64,000 bases of DNA from Ceratothoa steindachneri (Eukaryota; Arthropoda; Malacostraca; Isopoda; Cymothoidae): positions 86,951,756-87,015,755 of the forward strand of contig OZ018333.1 in assembly GCA_963969495.1 (NCBI GenBank), read 5' to 3'. The notes beneath the pieces are model-generated. The model ran no database searches, had not been told where the DNA came from, and saw nothing but the letters and a program-made list of their open reading frames with translations. Numbering within the stretch: position 1 is the stretch's first letter; each line of letters begins with the position of its first letter. The translations under genes were made by a program, and so were the position numbers. Shown here one piece after another: positions 21,615-32,679 of this stretch.

Positions 21615-22631
21615 TTGAAGCAGTTGGGAGTAGGTGGTGTATTTTTAAATATTATTGAACAATTTTTAACAAATCGACATCAAAAGGTTTATGTTGACAA
21701 TAATTTTAGTGATGAGAGAGAGGTGCTATCTGGTGTACCACAAGGCAGTGTTCTTGGTCCTCTACTGTTTATTTTATATACCCATGATATGTGGTTTGGA
21801 CTGGAAAATAGACTTATAGCCTATGCTGATGATGCTACTCTAATAGCCCCAGTCCCATCTCCTGAGTTGAGAGCATCGGTTGCAGAGTCTTTAAATAGAG
21901 ATCTGGCTAAGATAAATGTTTGGTGCACTTCATGGGGCATGAAGTTAAATGCAAAGAAAACCCAGAGTATGATTGTTAGCAGATCCAGAACACTAGATCC
22001 TCCCCATCCAGATCTTTTAATTAATAACATTCCCATCTCCATATGTGATTCTTTTAAGTTGCTTGGAGTTATGCTTGACTCTAGGTTTACTTTTGAGAAT
22101 CACATTCGATCTATTTCCTCCTCTATTGCTCAAAAAATTGGCATTTTGAGGAAATCTTACAAAGTATTTGGAGAGCAGACTGTTCTTAAAAATTGTTTTA
22201 ATGCTTTTATTCTTCCGTGTTTTGAATATTGCGCCCCTGTTTGGAGTTCGGCAGCCAACTCTTATCTTAATTTATTAGATAAAAATTTGAGAGCAATAAA
22301 ATTTTTAATTCCTGACCTCAAAGTTGATCTGTGGCACAGGCGAGCAATAAGCTCCTTATGCATCTTATATAAAATTTTTAACAATGCAGATCATCCACTG
22401 CATCACGATCTGCCCAATTTATATGCCCCTCAACGAGTTACCAGAGGTGTACTAAATGCCAATAGTAGGGCCTTTACGCCTATGAGATTCAACACAACAC
22501 AGTTTTCAAGAAGTTTCATTCCTAACACAACTAAACTGTGGAATGAACTTCCTAGTGTTGTTGTTGAGTCCTTGGAACTTCAGAAATTTAAAGTGGGTGC
22601 TAATACATTTTTAATTAACAGAAACTTATAA
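21615..22631 (+). pseudogene. LINE reverse transcriptase, C-terminal 338 codons
   Basis: This frame carries the later palm and thumb of a LINE reverse transcriptase. It has SGVPQGSVLGPLLF (about residues 39-52), the catalytic YADDATL box (about 74-80), LNAKKTQSM, KLLGVMLD, and the C-terminal PVWSS...FIPNTTKLWNELP. The frame is open and ends in a natural TAA, so the fragment was open when inserted. The N-terminal RT motifs and the endonuclease are missing, because insertion was 5'-truncated right at the frame start. It cannot work alone. Confidence 0.85.
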
Positions 22632-22845
22632 CTTTAATATTTTATTCATTATCCACACATATATAATATTATAATATTTTTAACATTTTAGCATTTAATT
22701 TTTTTTTTTTTTTTTTTTTGATTTTCTATTTATTTATTATGTTTTTCTTAATCTTTGTTTCGTTTTTTCCATACCGGGTTTCTTTCCCCGCTGGGGCCCT
22801 TGGGCTTATAGCTATTTGCTCTTCCAGTTGGGGTTGTGGCTTGGA

Positions 22846-22866
22846 ACTTTAATAATAATAATAACA
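22846..22866 (+). repeat. (TAA)n LINE tail
   Basis: Five or so TAA units end the LINE. They merge into AACATAATTTCACGG, the minus-strand 3' end of a CR1-B copy, so the two elements share this junction. Confidence 0.85.
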
Positions 22867-23565
22867 TAATTTCACGGATGACAAAAGCCACAAGGGCCTA
22901 TCAAAGGTCATCCATATCCATCAAATCCCACCCACATAATGCATCCATAGGATTTTGTCATATCATGCATCTACAGTATACATTTTAAACAATCCATAGG
23001 ATTATGTCAGACCATGCATCTACAATATATAATTTAAAGTCTCTATAGGAGTCTGTCAAAAACAAAATCAAAGTCCCCCAAAATATACAAAAAAAGAAAC
23101 TGCATTCACAGCAATGAGTCAAGAAACATATCCCCATACCAAAAAGTAAGAAATTAACCCTCCATCTCCATATAATCATCCAATCTGCGCTTGAAAACAT
23201 TCAAGTTTGGGCTGTCTCCAGTCTCAGGTGGCAAACTATGCCAATAATCAAACACTCTGTTAGTGAAAAAATATTTTTTAATATCCAGTCTGCACCTCTG
23301 TTTTTTAATCTTTAAGTGGTGACATTTAGTTCTATTACTACCTTTTAACTCAAATAACTTGCTGAAATCCAATTTATCCATCCTAGAAAAGATTTTAAAA
23401 AGCTCAATCATATCTCCCCTCACACACCTTCTTTCAAATGAGAACATATTTAATACCCTCAGTCTATCTTCATATTCAACCAGAGGCCTAACAACATTTA
23501 GCAATCAACTTTTGTATTCAAATCTGATTCTAGCCTTTTGAATTAGGATTATGTTTTTTTTTAAA
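22864..23565 (-). mobile_element. CR1-B 3' fragment (ORF2 C-terminus and 3' UTR)
   Basis: Read leftward, a 116-codon frame (23154-23504) has YEDRLRVLNMFSFERRCVRG, LKIKKQRCRLD, KYFFTNRV and NLNVFKRRLDDY, the C-terminal end of CR1-like ORF2. The 3' UTR follows and ends CCTTGTGGCTTTTGTCATCCGTG then AAATTATGTTAT. Matching pieces are at 26760-27428, 45959-46112, 46462-47260 and 61457-61850. Confidence 0.85.
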
Positions 23566-23690
23566 GAGGGGGATGCAACCTCCACAATTAAGTGGGTGAT
23601 ACGAGGGTGAAGCCCCCCAAATTTTCATTTCTGGCGGAAATAGACTAGAGTAGGCGGCGCTACCTTAGTCTTAAATTACCAGGTTAGATC
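23562..23690. repeat. Short dispersed repeat, partner of 20016-20145
   Basis: See the partner copy. It starts GGGGGATGCAACCTCC and ends near TCTTAAATTACCAGG. Confidence 0.5.
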
Positions 23691-24133
23691 TTGTTCTGGA
23701 TCTTTTAAATGATCTTGATATGTTTTTCTTATGCAGTTGCATGTGTAGTTTTTAGATCTGAAACTCCTTTTCGCTGAATATACATACTTTTCCAATAACA
23801 TAACATGATTTCACAGATGATAAAAATCACAATGACATATCAAAGGTCATCCGCATTGAAATGAGCAAATATAAATTGTAAAAAATGTCTACCTCTCTCC
23901 TTCAATTTTTTATGAAGTTAATTTTAATCTTTTGTTTCAGGAGGTCCCTTTAATGTGTAGAATTAGCTTGCTTTTCCTAGTCTGCTTGCATTTTTGGGTA
24001 GACATATTTCCAACTAGACCCTCTGTTTGTCTTGCGTGAAACTGATTAATATATCTATATATTCTTGCTTCATTATGTGTTCTGCTAATAGTTAAGTTTA
24101 TGTAATGATAAAAGCAAATTATTTTTCATTTTA
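23691..24133. other. No recognisable feature
   Basis: AT-rich. A stretch at 23795-23850 (CATAACATGATTTCACAGATGATAAAAATCACAA in degraded form) echoes the CR1-B 3' end. Nothing more is supported. Confidence 0.4.
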
Positions 24134-24410
24134 GGGCAACCAGCCAGCCCGGAGAGCTGCCTGTATTCCTGCCATGTAATGGGTGCAAGGAAAAGAGAAA
24201 CGCTGGTCTGGTCACCAAGTCCTCATGGATTCTTTGGCACCCTCATTCCCTGTAATTCTTACATGACCAGGAACCCAGAAGAAGATAATCTTGATATCCA
24301 CCCGGCTCGCTAAAACTGTGGCATCACAGATATCGTGAACCAAGGGATGCAGAGATTCCAATGCCCTGAGAGCATTCAAGGCACTTTGTGAGCAGCTATA
24401 AATCACAATC
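24134..24410 (-). pseudogene. RNase H domain of an I/Jockey-type LINE (fragment)
   Basis: On the minus strand, IVIYSCSQSALNALRAL, then VDIKIIFFWVPGHVRITGNEGAKE: the middle and C-terminal part of a LINE RNase H. The second motif carries the Asp-equivalent Ser-Gln pair region, and the WVPGHV.I.GNE block holds the His and its Glu/Asp partner. The left side fades at about 24134. The right side is cut by the LTR at 24415. At 25196-25240 a possible earlier piece (YSTGS, compare YTDGS) sits across the LTR, but about 55 codons between are missing. Confidence 0.7.
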
Positions 24411-24414
24411 CAGT

Positions 24415-25190
24415 TGTAGCGAGCTGAAAATCTAGACTAACCCCAATCGATCCAACCCGCTTCCTATACTTATCCGGACGTGTGTTTTTGAAGGAGAATG
24501 AAATGGATTGTATGTACAGTCCTTTACTAACAAAAAAAAATGTACAATAATATTCACAATGGAGAGGGGTGATTAAATTGGAGATCTCGTTAATATTTAC
24601 AAAAAATATACAGCTAAATTTCCTATATATATATGCAATAAAAAATAAATAAATCCTACTTATAACTTTTAGCAATCATTCAATCCTTATCAACGATTCT
24701 ATGCAAAATCGAACAACCAAAAAAATTCGGACTACAACAGTCAATATATAAATAACAAAATGAAAGGCCTCACGTGGTACAAAGGGGGGGGGGGGGACAT
24801 CCAGCCAGCCGCCAATCGAGCGAGCAAAATGACTAGGGCTTAAAAACAAGTGGCGCCTCTGAGCTTGATGAAAGATAAGTGACCTTATCACGCTTGCATG
24901 GTTATTATAAGCCCTCGTTCATTAAGCTATACTATTTTAACCTCAACAAGTAAAACAGAATACGGCCTTGAACCTTTGCCAAATACTATTGGACTTTATT
25001 AATTAACAATAAAAAGTTAGCTTCTCATGCACATATGGCGTTTTGTTAAAGCTTAATTTAAACAAAGAACTATCTTTTTCATTAAATTTACTTAAGACAA
25101 AGTAATATTTCGTTAAATTTACTTAAAACAAAGTAATATCTGAGAAAGAAAAAAAAGGCATTTTTAATACAACATGAAATGAAATACTCC
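24415..25190 (-). repeat. Isolated LTR related to the Gypsy family, minus strand
   Basis: It starts TGTAGCGAGCTGAAAAT, like the TGTAGCGGGCCGAAAAT end of the copy 2 and 3 LTRs, and shares CCAATCGATCCAACCCGC, GTACAGTCC.TTACT and the repeat-rich U3 with AAGCTTAATTTAAACAAAG. It contains a run of 13 Gs at 24784-24796. CAGT stands on both sides (24411-24414 and 25191-25194), which would be a 4-bp duplication, but the right end lacks the expected ...CACA, so that boundary is uncertain. There is no internal region. Confidence 0.75.
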
Positions 25191-25995
25191 CAGTGCTGTA
25201 GAAGCTTTGGAAGCAGACCTTTGGTGACAAATAGTCAATGATGATACGCTCCAGGGTGTCACCCTGGACAGAACCAAGCGGTATATTTTATAGCAACCCA
25301 GTTACGACTCAAAACCAGCTTCCATTTACAAAACACATATATGAATAAACAGATACATATACAAATAACCAAACACATATATGAATAACTAAATACATAT
25401 ATGAATACCCAAACGCTTGCCTATCATGGCATTATCTATACCCACAAAAATTATTTTGTTGACACTTTTTTAAAGAGTTTTTTAAAATATCTTTTCCTTT
25501 TCCCAGAATCTTTTTTCTCTTCTATTCTTTAATTACTTAAACTTTTTAAATTAAATTGGAAAGACTTTGCACTGTTCCTCATTCAATGATGTCATTTTAT
25601 CCACAAAATCTAGGGATGGGTACACATTTATTTTAGTTTTTTTATATATATCTTTTTTTTTCCCCCAAATTTCCCTTCTATCCTACTTAATTAGTTATTT
25701 TTGTAATTAAATCAGAACTAATTTGCCCTGCTCCTAGTCTAATGAATACCTCTGAGTCTTTTGTTTGTTAATTAGTTTTACAATAGCTTCAGCCTATGCT
25801 TGTACGTCCATTATTTCTTGCAAAATTTGCCCGGTTACTTCTCACAATGTGTTTAGTCTGATTTCTAATCGAGAAAAACTAATTGCTTTTTTAGGGGGTC
25901 CATAAGCTTATTAGGCTTGAAATCATCTGTCTCCATTGTGAAAAAATATTGACTATACTAAATGACTTCACATTTCATATCTTGAAAATTAAACA
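25191..25995. other. AT-rich stretch with a short degenerate tandem repeat
   Basis: At about 25336-25412 a unit of roughly 19-20 bp (AACACATATATGAATAAC and variants) occurs about four times. The rest has no open frame or match that I recognise. Confidence 0.5.
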
Positions 25996-26225
25996 TGACC
26001 AGGAAACTGTGCAATGACCACCATTTTTTTCACCATTCCACTCTGAACAGAACCTTTTTTCCCAAGCACGCTTTCAAATTGAAAAAATAATTGAGTTAAT
26101 CTATTGGTTTCTGGTTAACCAGAATACATACAAAAGAATTGCAGAAGAAATTCAAGTGACGCCCAAAACAATTTGTGAATGGTTTAGTTGTGTACGCAAA
26201 GTTTGTACTTACTTTTGTGAAAAAT
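25996..26225 (+). pseudogene. Merlin-like (IS1595/ISXO2-type) transposase fragment
   Basis: A short, mostly open stretch reads HAFKLKKIIELIYWF, then YKRIAEEIQVTPKTICEWF and CVRKVCTYF. The layout resembles the N-terminal region of Merlin transposases, with a long helix followed by a helix-turn-helix and the W-x3-R-x-VC signature. The DDE/DDN catalytic region is absent, and terminal repeats were not seen. The call rests on motif pattern alone. Confidence 0.45.
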
Positions 26226-26232
26226 AAAATGC

Positions 26233-27428
26233 ATGCAAAAAAAGCATGGGATATATGGTAAGGTTTTGAATTGGATAGCTGAATGGCTGAAAGACAGGAA
26301 ACAGAGAGTTGTGCTGAATGGCATGAGGTTACAGAGGAGGGGTGTTAGAAGTGGTGTACCTCAGGGATCCGTTCTAGGCCCTTTATTATTCATGGTTTAT
26401 ATAAATGATCTTGGGAGGCTGCAAATAGCAAAGTGTCAATTTTTGCTGATGATACTAAATTGGCAACTGTAGTCAAACAAGTTGAGGGTAGCTTTGAAAT
26501 GCAGAGTGACTTAGATAGTTATTAGCTTGGGTTCAGAAGTGGCAGATGACTCAAGTTTTCAAAGCAGTGTATTGAGGCAAAGAATAGAGCAAATAGGGTG
26601 CTAGGATACATTTAGAAGAATGTTAGCTACAAGAGTAAAGAGGTTATCCTTAAATTATACAACTCGTATGTCAGGCCACATTTAGAGTACTGTATACAAG
26701 CATGGTCACCACATTTTAGAGATCACATCAACCTGCCAGAGTCAGTACAAAGGAGGGCTACAAAAATAATACCTTCTCTGAAGCACCTTGAATATGAAGA
26801 TAGACTGAAGGTATTAAATATGTTCTCATTTGAAAGATGTGTGAGGGGGATATGATTGAGATTTTAAAAATCTGTTCTGTGATAGATTAGTTGGATTTTA
26901 GCAAGTTATTTGAGTTGGAAGTTAGTAATAAGAGTAGAGGTCACAACTTAAAAATTAAAAAACAGAGGTGTAGGTTGGATGTTAGAAAATATTTTTTCAC
27001 CAATAGAGTGGTAGATTATTGGAATAATTTTGCCACCTGAGATAGTAGACAGTCCAAACTTGAATCTTTTCAAATGAAGATTAGATGATTATATGGGGAG
27101 GGAGGGTTAACTTTTTTAAAGGGGTTATTCTGGACTCATTCCTGTGGATGCAGTTTTTTATTATTGTATATTATGATTGATTTGGATTTTGATGAGTCTT
27201 GATGATGATGCATTTTGTTTTTGACACATTACTGTGGATGGTTCTAATTGTATATTGTGGATACATAATCTGACACAATCCTCTGAATTATTTAAATTGT
27301 ATATTGTAGATGCATGATCTTACACAATCCTATGGCTGCATTTTGTGGATGGACTTTGACAGATGAGGATGTCCTTAGATAGGCCCTTGTGGCTTTTGTC
27401 ATCTGTGAAATTATTTTATGTTATAATA
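26233..27428 (+). pseudogene. CR1-B fragment: reverse transcriptase middle to 3' end
   Basis: The 79-codon frame (26233-26472) carries GKVLNWIAEWLKDRKQRVVLNG and RSGVPQGSVLGPLLF. The FADD box follows in another frame (about 26445-26460, TTTGCTGATGAT). Degraded RT thumb and C-terminus run to about 27110, and the 3' UTR ends at GGCTTTTGTCATCTGTG then AAATTA at about 27428. It is colinear with the minus-strand RT at 46462-48345. Shifts and stops make it dead. Confidence 0.85.
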
Positions 27429-27774
27429 TGCTAATGAGGAATTGATTAAGGTCAGGATAGGTGGTAATAGCAGAGCAACACTGGTATACATGCATTTCAT
27501 CGTTGAAGCCCATCTGAAAAAAACAACATTCATGTTTGGACTGTCTAATTTTCTTACCTGGTAGGGGCCCACCAACTGAAGTCCAGCCCATAACAGACAA
27601 GGGAATGGGAGGCTCAAAACTCACATACAGATACTCAAGTCAGACAGTACAGGAATATAACTACAAAATTAGAATGCAACTGGTTTTATAAATCTATCAA
27701 GAACAATTTTCTAATGATCAAAAGGAGTCTAAAACAAAAATCACTTATTTTTAAAGGAGAATAATTTCCCGCCA
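27429..27774. other. No recognisable feature
   Basis: No open frame, terminal repeat or match was found. Confidence 0.4.
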
Positions 27775-28200
27775 AGGAAGCGCTGAAGTCTGGACTTAAA
27801 AAACAGGAAGACTGGGTGAATCAACAACTTCATGAGGCAGGTAATTCCATCCATTAAACACCCTGAAAGAAAAATAACGTCTACGAGCCTACAATTGAGT
27901 ATGTTGAACTTGGATCTTGAACCTATGTATGTCCCCTAGTGCCAATTGAAGGAGACATGGTGTATAAATCTGAGGGAGTAATAAATAAGATCCTGCCTCA
28001 GCAACCGGACTTTTATTGGGGTTAGAATTAATCTAGCCAGACTATCGCCATACAAGATGTCAGCAAGTCCATATATTTGCTTAGTTCATCTGCATTGAAC
28101 TGATTCCAACAAGTTTGTAACACCAAGAAAAACAAGATTCCAAACTGGAGAAGGAGTCTAAAAAAGGATGAACATCAGATATATATAAAGCTAACTAATT
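27775..28200 (-). pseudogene. LINE ORF2 C-terminal fragment (third LINE family)
   Basis: On the minus strand, across frames: GTRGHT, then RRRYFSFRVFNGWNYLPHEVVDSPS and KSRLQRFLGG. This is the common C-terminal pattern of CR1/L2-like ORF2 proteins but does not match the CR1-A or CR1-B copies closely. No RT core remains. Confidence 0.6.
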
Positions 28201-28267
28201 TTCTTGGGGCTCATTTTTTTTAACCTTAGACCTCCACCTGCCTTGTATCATATCCACTGGTACTTAA

Positions 28268-31102
28268 TTGATTCTTTTCATACAAATGAGTATAAGGAAT
28301 AAGATAGATCTCTTAAGAGCGTTAGCGAGTGAAGAGAATTTTGATATAATTGCGATAACAGAGTCATGGCTTGATTTGGCAGGAAATCACTTTAAACCTG
28401 AGGTCGAGATTGAGGGCTTTAACATGTTCCATACAGATAGGAATAGGAAGAGAGGAGGAGGGGTTATTATTTATATTAAAGATAATCTCCAGTGTTGTGT
28501 AAACAGTACAATTAAATTAGATGATAACACAGAGTCATTATGGCTAAATGTAAAGGAAGGTAAAAACAAGCTTGTCATAGGATTATTATACAGACCACCA
28601 AATCTTAGTAAGGAAGCTTCAAATCTTCTGTGGCAGGAGATTGAACGGGCATGTAGAAGTAAGCATGTGTGTATAATGGGCGATTTTAATTACAGAAATA
28701 TAGACTGGGAAGCTCTTGTGGGTGATCAGGAGGCTGAGGAATTTTTGAATGTTGTCCAAGATAATTTTCTGAGGCAGATTATTAACGAACCCACTAGAGG
28801 TAATAATATACTAGATTTAGTTCTGACAAATAGGGAAGAAGTTATTAAGGATACTGAGATTGGAGGAAATTTGGGTAATAGTGACCATTGTGAAATTAGA
28901 TTTAAGATAAAATGGAATGGTATTGATAGTAGCATGAACAATGTTAAAATTCCTGACTTTAGAAGAGCAAATTATAATGGGCTAAGGACTTACCTGGAGG
29001 CAGTTGTACAGAAACCAGGCAATGAAATCAATTCAGGAATAGATTCAATGATATCAGTTAGTGGAGACAATAATCACCAGGAGGAAGAGATTACAATTGA
29101 AGAGGAGTATGAAAGAATAATTGAGCAATTAATTACAGGTCAGATGATTAACATTCCTTATAAGGAGATTAGGACTAAAAATAATGACCCAAAATGGATG
29201 AAAGATAAAATTAAGCATTATATTGGCATTAAAAAGGGCATTTATAGGAAAATAAAAAATGGAGAGGATCACTTAAGGCAGAGATATAATGAACTAGCAA
29301 GAGATGTTAAAAAGTTAGTTAGAGTAGCAAGGAGAAATTATGAAATTAAAGTGGCAAATAGGGCAAAGGAAGATCCTAAAAGTTTTTATCAATTATACAA
29401 AACTAAGGTTAGAGATAAAATAGGCCCACTTATAGATTCCAATGGAGAATTAGTGAGTGATAGGGACTCAATGGCTGGAATGCTAAATGACTTTTTTCTC
29501 TCAGTATTTACACAGGAGGATACTCTAAATATACCTGAGGTGTCAATGATCTTTCGGGGTAATGATGAAGAGAAATTAAAGGATATCTTGATCACAAAGG
29601 AGATAGTGACAAAGGAAATTGATAAAATCAAAAGTAGTAAAGCACCCGGTCCTGATGAGCTCTTTCCTAGAATTTTGAAAGAATGTAAGGATGTGTTAAG
29701 TGAGCCCCTAGCATGCATCTTTAGAAAATCATTGGAGAGTGGCATTGTGCCAGTGGCATGGAAGAAAGCCAATGTGATACCTATATTTAAGAGAGGGGAT
29801 AAAACAAATATGTCTAATTACAGACCAGTAAGTTTGACATCAGTGGTAGGGAAAATGATGGAATCTATTATAGCAAGGAATATTAGGAATCACTTGGATA
29901 AGCATAAGTTGATAAAAGAATCACAGCATGGCTTTAGTAAGGGTAAATCCTGTCTGACTAATTTGCTGTCTTTTTATAGTAAGGTGTATGAAGCAGCAGA
30001 TAATGATGAAAACTATGATATTTTATACTTGGACTTTAGTAAGGCTTTTGATCGAGTGCCACACTTACGGCTTCTGAGCAAAGTTAAAGCACACAGGATC
30101 GATGGCAGTATATTTAGGTGGATTCAGTCATGGCTTGGGGACAGACAGCAAAGAGTTAGTATAGATGGAGTTAAATCTGAGTGGGGGTGTGTTAGCAGTG
30201 GAGTTCCGCAAGGATCTGTTTTGGGTCCCTTGCTATTCTTAATTTATATTAATGATCTTGACATAGGTATAAGTAGTGACCTGAGTAAATTTGCTGATGA
30301 TACTAAGCTAGGTAGGGCCATTAGGGCTGATTCTGATGCTGTTGTAATGCAGGAGGAATTGACCATTCTGTCCAATTGGGCCGAGAAATGGCAAATGAAG
30401 TTTAACATAGACAAATGTAGTGTACTTAGTTTAGGTAGAAATAATCCACTGAATAGTTATAAATTAAATGGGAGAAATTTAGGGAGGACCGATTGTAGGA
30501 GGGACTTGGGTATTTTGGTAAGTTCAGACCTTCGTCCTAGAAAGCAATGCCTAAATGCTAAGAATAAAGCTAATAGGATATTGGGATTCATTAGGAGGAG
30601 TGTAAGCGAAAAGAGTGCGGAAGTCATTCTAAAACTGTATCTGGCGCTAGTTAGGCCTCATCTAGACTATGCAGTACAATTTTGGTCACCATATTATAGG
30701 AAGGATATTGATTTGCTTGAGTCTGTGCAGAGAAGGATGACAAAGATGATTGGTGGGCTAAGGAACTTACCTTATGGTGAAAGGCTCAGAAAACTAAATC
30801 TACATACATTGGAAAGGAGAAGAGTCAGAGGGGAATTGATTGAAGTCTTCAAATGAGTGAAAGGATATAATAAAGGGGATCTGGGTAAGGTTCTTATACT
30901 TAGTGAACATGACAGGACACGTAGCAATGGGTTTAAGCTTGATAAGTATAGGTTTAGGAAGGAGATTGGGAGGAATTGGTTTACAAATCGTGTGGTAGAT
31001 GAATGGAATAGGCTCACTAGACATGTGATAGAAGCCTCCTCTCTGGGTAGTTTTAAGAATAGATTAGATAAATATATGAATGAAGCTGCTAGATGGGACT
31101 GA
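28268..31102 (+). pseudogene. CR1-A copy 1 ORF2: endonuclease and reverse transcriptase
   Basis: The largest nearly open frame of the window: 862 codons to a TGA at 30854-30856, then 81 more codons in the same frame. Copy 2 has TGG there, so one G-to-A change made the stop. The endonuclease shows ITESW (Glu32), LLYRPP, MGDFN (Asp139) and GNSDH (205-207). The RT shows KKANVIPIFKRGD, NYRPVSLTS, LYLDFSKAFD (about 588-600), SSGVPQGSVLGPLLF and the catalytic FADD (about 674-677). The C-terminus has NRVVDEWNRL. The element is 5'-truncated at about 28286, which removes the first endonuclease strand and ORF1, so the first ATGs are host-derived. Apart from these lesions the protein looks active. Confidence 0.9.
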
Positions 31103-31362
31103 CTTTTTTATGTACATATGTATATATTTTTCTAAGGAGTGGGGAGATTATTTTGCAGTTGCATGAATGGACATAATCCTCTGGATGCATTTTATGTATA
31201 TTGTAGATTAGATCTGACGAACTCCTGTAAAGGATGACAATGTTGATGACTTTTCTCTGGTAAGAAATCTTTTGTGTGTTGACTGGAACAGGAGCTGCCA
31301 AGTGTAGGCCATGAATGGTCTTTTGCAGTCTCCTTCTTTTCTTATGTTCTTATGTTCTTATG
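28286..31362 (+). mobile_element. CR1-A copy 1 (5'-truncated CR1 LINE)
   Basis: Similarity to CR1-A copy 2 starts at GAGTATAAGGAATAAG (28286; 42985 in copy 2). The 3' UTR ends in a short 8-bp tandem tail, TTATGTTC at 31342-31349 and 31350-31357 then TTATG, as is typical of CR1 elements. Confidence 0.9.
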
Positions 31363-31379
31363 ATACATAATACCGGCCC

Positions 31380-31645
31380 TCTATCTCTACTGCCTTTCTT
31401 CTATTTTTAATTCTGGGCTGGTGTGTCATTATGTACAATACTGGGCTGCTCTGTCAGTACCTTGTGTTATGGAGAGTAGCCCTAAAAGGTGAGTAAAGAC
31501 ATAAAGTTAGCTGATCAACAAACTGTGGATTGCAGTAAGTTGATGGCCATACCACCAGCCTTAGCCACTGTAGCTCTGATATGTTGGTGAAACAACCTAG
31601 TGTCAACAGTGGTACCTAGGTCCTTCCTTGTGAGGAACAACGAAT
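31380..31645 (-). pseudogene. LINE reverse-transcriptase thumb fragment
   Basis: Minus-strand reading gives RKDLGTTVDTRLFHQHI, then KAGGMAINLLQSTVC. This is the post-FADD region shared by many LINE RTs. Decayed, with no further motifs. Confidence 0.5.
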
Positions 31646-31861
31646 CGGAGGTAACACTTTAGTTTAGGGTAGATGGGAGGTGGTGCTGTTTATAGGCTAC
31701 AATATATGTCTTATGACATCATATGGTAGCATCAGATGTGACCAATCACAGTGTTATAATTTTTTGTATATGAGTATATACTGGAGCGCTGTGCCCACCA
31801 GGTTCCCCCAATTGATTGAAACTCAGGATCATTGTAGGGTAGTCCTCCCCCGCAGTGATAT

Positions 31862-32630
31862 TGTAGCGGGCCGAAAATAGATCTCTAATCCCAATCGATA
31901 ATCGATCCAACCCGCTTCCTACACTGTCCGGATGTGAGAAATCGAGGGAGAATAAAACGGATTGTATATACAGTCCCTTTACTTACAAAAAAAATACAAT
32001 GATAGTTACAGTTTATATTTACAACAAATTTATATTTACTAGGGAAGTGTGCACACTTCAAAATGAGGCTAAATTCCCCAATCAAAATACGATACCAAAC
32101 GAGAATCTTATAACCGGCGGATACAACAATTTACTTATATTCTACACAAAACAAAAAAAACACAACCACAACCGAACGAAAAGGGGGCACGCGCTATCAC
32201 TTGCTGGAGGTGGGTGGTAGTTGGCTAACTTAGAAGGAGGCAGGATTGTCAACGAAGGCAGGTATGGCGGTTCAGGTGGTTAGAGACACGAAAGCCCTCC
32301 TCTCAGGGCTGGGTGGAGCACTCGTCTATAGAACCCCTCTTGCTACCAGTCCACACTTCCACTCTCTCTTTCCAGAATAACGCTTTGATAAAAGATTAAT
32401 TTAAACAAAGTACAATCTTATTATAGTGATATCTCAAAATTAGCTACTATCTTTCCAGAATAACGCCTGGAAAGAAAGAAAAACATGGTAATCATTTTAT
32501 ACATGAAATAAACAAAAATAAAACAAACCCATTCCCATTCACACACATTCTTACAGAGGGAGGGAGAGGGTACTGAGAAAAGGGGTGGGAGAATGGCCCT
32601 TTTACACACACTCACATTCGCCCCACCACA
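31862..32630 (-). repeat. 3' LTR of Gypsy copy 2
   Basis: 769 bp. It lacks one of two 82-bp units found in the 5' LTR. TATA-like and AATAAA-type signals are possible but not assigned. Confidence 0.93.
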
Positions 32631-32643
32631 CCCCTCCTTCCTT
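32631..32643 (-). promoter_or_regulatory. Polypurine tract of Gypsy copy 2
   Basis: In element orientation AAGGAAGGAGGGG stands directly before the 3' LTR. This is the expected primer for plus-strand DNA synthesis. Confidence 0.85.
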
Positions 32644-32679
32644 AAGCCATTCGACCAGCCACTCACTAAACCCTTTCAA

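Larger units (their letters stand above)
21613..22868 (+). mobile_element. 5'-truncated LINE with (TAA)n tail
   Basis: Only the second half of the reverse transcriptase, the C-terminus and the 3' UTR remain. The 3' UTR ends GGCTTGGAACTTTAATAATAATAATAA (22835-22862), a short tandem tail of the kind that marks target-primed integration. The clade is not certain; the RT does not resemble the CR1 copies nearby. Confidence 0.85.

Noticed and set aside
24784..24796. Poly(G) run as a regulatory or quadruplex element
   Set aside because: A single run of 13 Gs inside an LTR. There are not four separate G tracts, and slippage in sequencing is a plausible cause.
24410..25195. Exact target duplication CAGT for the isolated LTR
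   Set aside because: The four bases match but the right LTR end lacks the expected CA terminus and the interrupted RNase H frame does not resume cleanly, so the match may be chance.
25336..25412. CRISPR-like or satellite array from the ACATATATGAATA units
   Set aside because: Only about four degenerate units without distinct spacers, in a eukaryotic repeat region.
28255..28290. Target duplication for CR1-A copy 1 (ATACAAAT against ATACATAAT at 31364)
   Set aside because: Too imperfect to separate from AT-rich background.
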